Below, in pieces: positions 61,297 through 64,000 of a DNA stretch of 64,000 bases (its first letter is position 1; the number at the start of each line of letters is the position of its first letter). The position numbers and the translations under genes were made by a program. Origin of the DNA: an uncultured Pelagibacteraceae bacterium (GTDB taxonomy: Bacteria; Pseudomonadota; Alphaproteobacteria; Pelagibacterales; Pelagibacteraceae); assembly GCA_902579605.1 (NCBI GenBank), contig CACHHD010000003.1, positions 1-64,000 of the forward strand, written 5' to 3'. Under the pieces are notes generated by a model. It searched no databases, was not told the origin of the DNA, and worked only from the letters and a program-made list of their open reading frames with translations.

Positions 61297-62512
61297 AAAA
61301 GGCATACCTCTTATAGACCAACATGATAAAAATTTTATGTATGGTGGAAAATTCGGTGGTAATTTTATACCTGAAACATTAAAAAAACCTATTGACGATC
61401 TCACCACACTATTTGCTAAATTAAGAAATGACAAAAAATTTTTAAGAGAGAGAGATCACTATTTTAGGTCTTACGTTGGCGTACCTACTCCATTTATAAA
61501 ATTGGAAAAATTGTCCGACCATCTTGGAGGAGCTCAAATTTATGCAAAAGTAGTTTCTGAGGCGAATGGGGGTGCTCACAAAATATACAATGCAACAGTA
61601 CATTGTTTAATTGCTAAACGGGCAGGAAAAAAATTTATCGTTGGAGATACAGGGGCAGGTTATGCAGGGAAAATGCTTTCTATGGCTGCAAAAAAATTTG
61701 GTCTTAAATGCAAAATATTTATGGGAGCGAAAGATATTAAAAGACAACGTCCAAATGTTGAAGCAATTAAAAAAAATGGAGCCACAATTGTTCCAGTCAG
61801 AACTGGTAGTCAAACATTAGTAGATGCTGTTAGTGAGTGTATGAGATATTGGGTTGCTAATAACGATACAACAAATATGTGTGTTGGATCAACTGTTGGA
61901 CCAAATATTTTTATAAAAATTTGTGCATGGAGCACTGCGCAAATTTCTAGGGAATTAGTAAAACAAGTAAAAGAGGAATTTGGAAAAATTCCAAAGAAAA
62001 TGAAATTATTAAATTGTGTAGGTGGCGGAAGTTCGGCTATGGGATTTTGGAATGAGTTTATGGACACTGATGCAGAGTTTATTGGTATTGAAGCAGGAGG
62101 ACCAAAAAATAGTAAATATCATGCAGCCCCGCTAACTAATGGCTCTAAGATAGGAATTTTGCATGGTGCCGCACAATATGTAATACAAGATAAGGAGGGA
62201 CAAATAGGATCGACAGAATCAATATCAGCAGGTTTAGATTACCCCGGTATTTCACCTTTGCATTGTTTTCTCAAAGATACAAAAAGAGCGAGATACACAT
62301 CTGCAAATGATGAGGAAGCTTTAAAAGCTTATCAGCTAGTTTCAAAACTTGAAAATATTTCTCCTTCTTTAGAACCCTCACATGCATTTGCTGAAGCAAT
62401 TAAATTAGCACCAAAATTAAAATCCTCTGATGTTATAATTGTGAATTCGTGTGGTGATAGTCTTAAAGATAAAGATATCATAAAAGAAAAATTAGGATCA
62501 TATATAAGATGA
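61286..62512 (+). CDS. trpB: Tryptophan synthase beta chain, divergent
   Basis: The 408-residue PLP enzyme has the TrpB layout: YVGVPTPFIKLEKLSDHLGG, the PLP lysine in GGAHKIYNA, VGGGSSAMGFWNEF and ISAGLDYPGISP. Conserved blocks deviate: the GETGAGQHG loop reads GDTGAGYAG, so the usual catalytic glutamate (Glu109 in Salmonella) is Asp. The C-terminal NLSGRGDKD reads NSCGDSLKDKD, replacing Ser377. Operon position between trpF and trpA, with overlaps of 11 and four bases, supports a working TrpB. Confidence 0.88.
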   Translation: MKIKKGIPLIDQHDKNFMYGGKFGGNFIPETLKKPIDDLTTLFAKLRNDKKFLRERDHYFRSYVGVPTPFIKLEKLSDHLGGAQIYAKVVSEANGGAHKIYNATVHCLIAKRAGKKFIVGDTGAGYAGKMLSMAAKKFGLKCKIFMGAKDIKRQRPNVEAIKKNGATIVPVRTGSQTLVDAVSECMRYWVANNDTTNMCVGSTVGPNIFIKICAWSTAQISRELVKQVKEEFGKIPKKMKLLNCVGGGSSAMGFWNEFMDTDAEFIGIEAGGPKNSKYHAAPLTNGSKIGILHGAAQYVIQDKEGQIGSTESISAGLDYPGISPLHCFLKDTKRARYTSANDEEALKAYQLVSKLENISPSLEPSHAFAEAIKLAPKLKSSDVIIVNSCGDSLKDKDIIKEKLGSYIR

Positions 62513-63309
62513 AATCAAAAATTTCTTTAGTTTTTGAGAAATGTAAAAAAGAAAAAAGAGCAGCTTTAATTACATATACTGTTGCTGGAGATAACACTCA
62601 AAAGAATTCTTTGAAAATATTAAATACAATCTCAAAACATGCTGATATTCTTGAGCTAGGCTTTCCTCATAATACTCCAATTGCAGATGGTGGCCAAATT
62701 CAAGAAAGCTCTCATAGAGCTCTTAAAAATGGATTAAAACTTAAAAATGTTTTCCAAATTGTAAAAAAATTCAAGAAGTCGAGCCCGAACAAGCCATTAA
62801 TTATGATGGGATATTTTAATTTGATTTATCAAAGCGGTGAAAATAATTTTTTAAAAAACTGTAAGGCATCTGGAGTAGATGGTCTTATAATAGTTGACTT
62901 GCCGTATCCAGAAAATGTCAATTTTGCATATAAATGTAAGAAAAAATCTATAAATTTTATTCAATTATTATCACCGACTACTCCGAAAAACAGGATGAAA
63001 AAAATAATTAAAGACTCTCACGATATGATTTATTATATATCAATGTTATCTACTACGGGTGGTAGACTAAAAGTTTCACCTAAAAAAATTCTTCAAAATT
63101 ATAATAAGATTAAAAGAATTAATTCCAAAAAAAATATAGTAATAGGTTTTGGTATAACTAATAAAACTATAGCTTCCCTTAAAAAGGCTGATGGTCTAGT
63201 TGTGGGTAGTCAATTGTGTAAAACTATAACAAATTCAATTAAAAAACGCCTAAATACTGCCAAAGTGCTGAATAAAATGGTATATAATTTAAAAAAGAAA
63301 ATTATATGA
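62509..63309 (+). CDS. trpA: Tryptophan synthase alpha chain
   Basis: The 266-residue TIM barrel has DILELGFPHNTPIADGGQIQ (catalytic Glu and Asp), GVDGLIIVDLPYPE and STTGGRLKVS, the phosphate/loop region. It releases indole from IGP to TrpB. Length matches (about 268). It overlaps both trpB and accD by four bases (ATGA), so trpF-trpB-trpA-accD form a tightly coupled operon. Confidence 0.95.
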   Translation: MKSKISLVFEKCKKEKRAALITYTVAGDNTQKNSLKILNTISKHADILELGFPHNTPIADGGQIQESSHRALKNGLKLKNVFQIVKKFKKSSPNKPLIMMGYFNLIYQSGENNFLKNCKASGVDGLIIVDLPYPENVNFAYKCKKKSINFIQLLSPTTPKNRMKKIIKDSHDMIYYISMLSTTGGRLKVSPKKILQNYNKIKRINSKKNIVIGFGITNKTIASLKKADGLVVGSQLCKTITNSIKKRLNTAKVLNKMVYNLKKKII

Positions 63310-64000
63310 ATTGGATAACAAAATTTATAAAACCTAAAATTAAATCTTTATTTAAAAAGAAAACTTCTACTACAGATGAAAAACTTTGGATTTCGTGTGA
63401 ATGTAAAAATTTAATTTATAAAGAAGATTTTGAAAAAAATTTTTTTTGTTGCCCTAAATGTGGTGTGCACCATAAGTTATCTTGTAAAGATAGATTTAAG
63501 CTATTTTTTGACAATGGTATGTATGAAATTATTAATACTCCGCTACCAGTAGATGATCCTTTAAACTTTATAGATAATAAAAAATACAAGGATAGATTGC
63601 GAGATGCTAGAAAAAAAACAGGCCAAGATGATGCAATTTTAATAGCGAAGGGCCGAGTAAAAAGTATAGAGGTAACAGTTGGTGCTCAAGACTTTAGGTT
63701 TATTGGTGGTTCGTTCGGTGCAGCATCTGGAGAAGCTTTTATAACCGCTGTTCAAAATTCAATAAATAATAAAATACCCCTTATTTTTTTTAGTTGTTCA
63801 GGTGGCCAACGAATGATGGAGTCTTCTATTGCTTTAATGCAAATGACAAGAACTAGTTTGGCAGTAAATGAATTAAAAAAAAATAATATTCCTTATATTG
63901 TAGTAATAACAAATCCAACTACTGGCGGTGTAACAGCTTCATGGGCAATGCTTGGAGATATAATTTTAGCTGAAAAAGGAAGTGTTTGCGGATTTGCTGG
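63306..64000 (+). CDS. accD: Acetyl-CoA carboxylase carboxyltransferase subunit beta (partial)
   Basis: This frame, absent from the ORF track because it runs off the window, starts at the ATG at 63306 overlapping the trpA stop. It reads MNWITKFIKPKIKSLF, a zinc ribbon, then DPLNFIDNKKYKDRLRDARKKTG, VGAQDFRFIGGSFGAASGEAF, FFSCSGGQRMMESSIALMQM and TNPTTGGVTASWAMLGD, the AccD hallmarks. The first zinc half-site is CEC where CxxC is usual. About 232 residues are visible. It pairs with AccA at 22926-24041. Confidence 0.95.
   Translation, partial: MNWITKFIKPKIKSLFKKKTSTTDEKLWISCECKNLIYKEDFEKNFFCCPKCGVHHKLSCKDRFKLFFDNGMYEIINTPLPVDDPLNFIDNKKYKDRLRDARKKTGQDDAILIAKGRVKSIEVTVGAQDFRFIGGSFGAASGEAFITAVQNSINNKIPLIFFSCSGGQRMMESSIALMQMTRTSLAVNELKKNNIPYIVVITNPTTGGVTASWAMLGDIILAEKGSVCGFA

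Overview
The window is a gene-dense, very AT-rich piece of an alphaproteobacterial chromosome that looks like the SAR11 clade (Pelagibacterales, 'Candidatus Pelagibacter'-like). The evidence is the low GC, the 1-20 base gaps and overlaps between most genes, the absence of mobile elements, alphaproteobacterial marker genes (gcrA, cycM-type cytochrome, DUF2093, DUF1289, DUF3035, an NDUFA9-like protein), and a tandem glycine riboswitch in front of malate synthase G, an arrangement described for SAR11. No stretch above 300 bases lacks a gene. The longest gaps are 22349-22580 (between tRNA-His and a cold-shock gene), 36377-36535, 22794-22925 and 46517-46642.

Layout. 1-2905: tail of a haloacid dehalogenase, pirin, quinone oxidoreductase, DUF1289, DUF2721. 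2960-8618: ubiA followed by a lipid A block (msbA-like ABC exporter, waaA, lpxK, lpxL). 8636-10681: DUF2093, purD, rsmD. 10662-17123 (minus): HAD-IIA hydrolase, ribF, ileS, lspA, a DUF3035 lipoprotein, pgi. 17208-19237: groES-groEL behind a sigma-32-type promoter. 19244-22348 (minus): tRNA-His, hisS, hisZ, hisG. 22581-24041 (minus): cold-shock protein and accA. 24095-26484: promoter, glycine riboswitch and glcB. 26486-29177 (minus): SRP RNA, dnaX, ybaB, recR. 29235-34356: pheA, kdsB, a membrane-anchored cytochrome c, argF, argD, an ABC-2 permease. 34504-36376: gcrA, a small membrane protein, arsC and an aquaporin.

36536-51398 is a phosphorus island: ppx, ppk, sixA, then phoB-phoU-pstB-pstA-pstC-pstS, an unknown exported protein and phoR, followed by a glycosyltransferase and a PlcP-like phosphoesterase divergent from a diacylglycerol-kinase-like gene. 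Two near-identical 11-base-period direct repeats (TGTTA-N6-TGTTA), one upstream of pstS and one between plcP and the kinase gene, look like Pho boxes. They tie phosphate uptake and membrane-lipid remodelling into one regulon.

51505-57346: a Lys-rich 66-residue protein, an SMR-type transporter, an NDUFA9-like protein, RNase D, kdsD, lptC, lptB, aroA. 57327-64000: cmk, rpsA, ihfB, pyrF, trpF, trpB, trpA and the start of accD. Recurrent themes are genes beginning a few bases after a structured RNA (hisS after tRNA-His, dnaX after SRP RNA), non-ATG starts in tightly packed genes (lspA, lptC, cmk, ihfB), and several departures from normally conserved family residues (TrpB, TrpF, the SMR protein, AccD and RecR zinc sites). 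All identifications come from reading the sequence; no database search was run.
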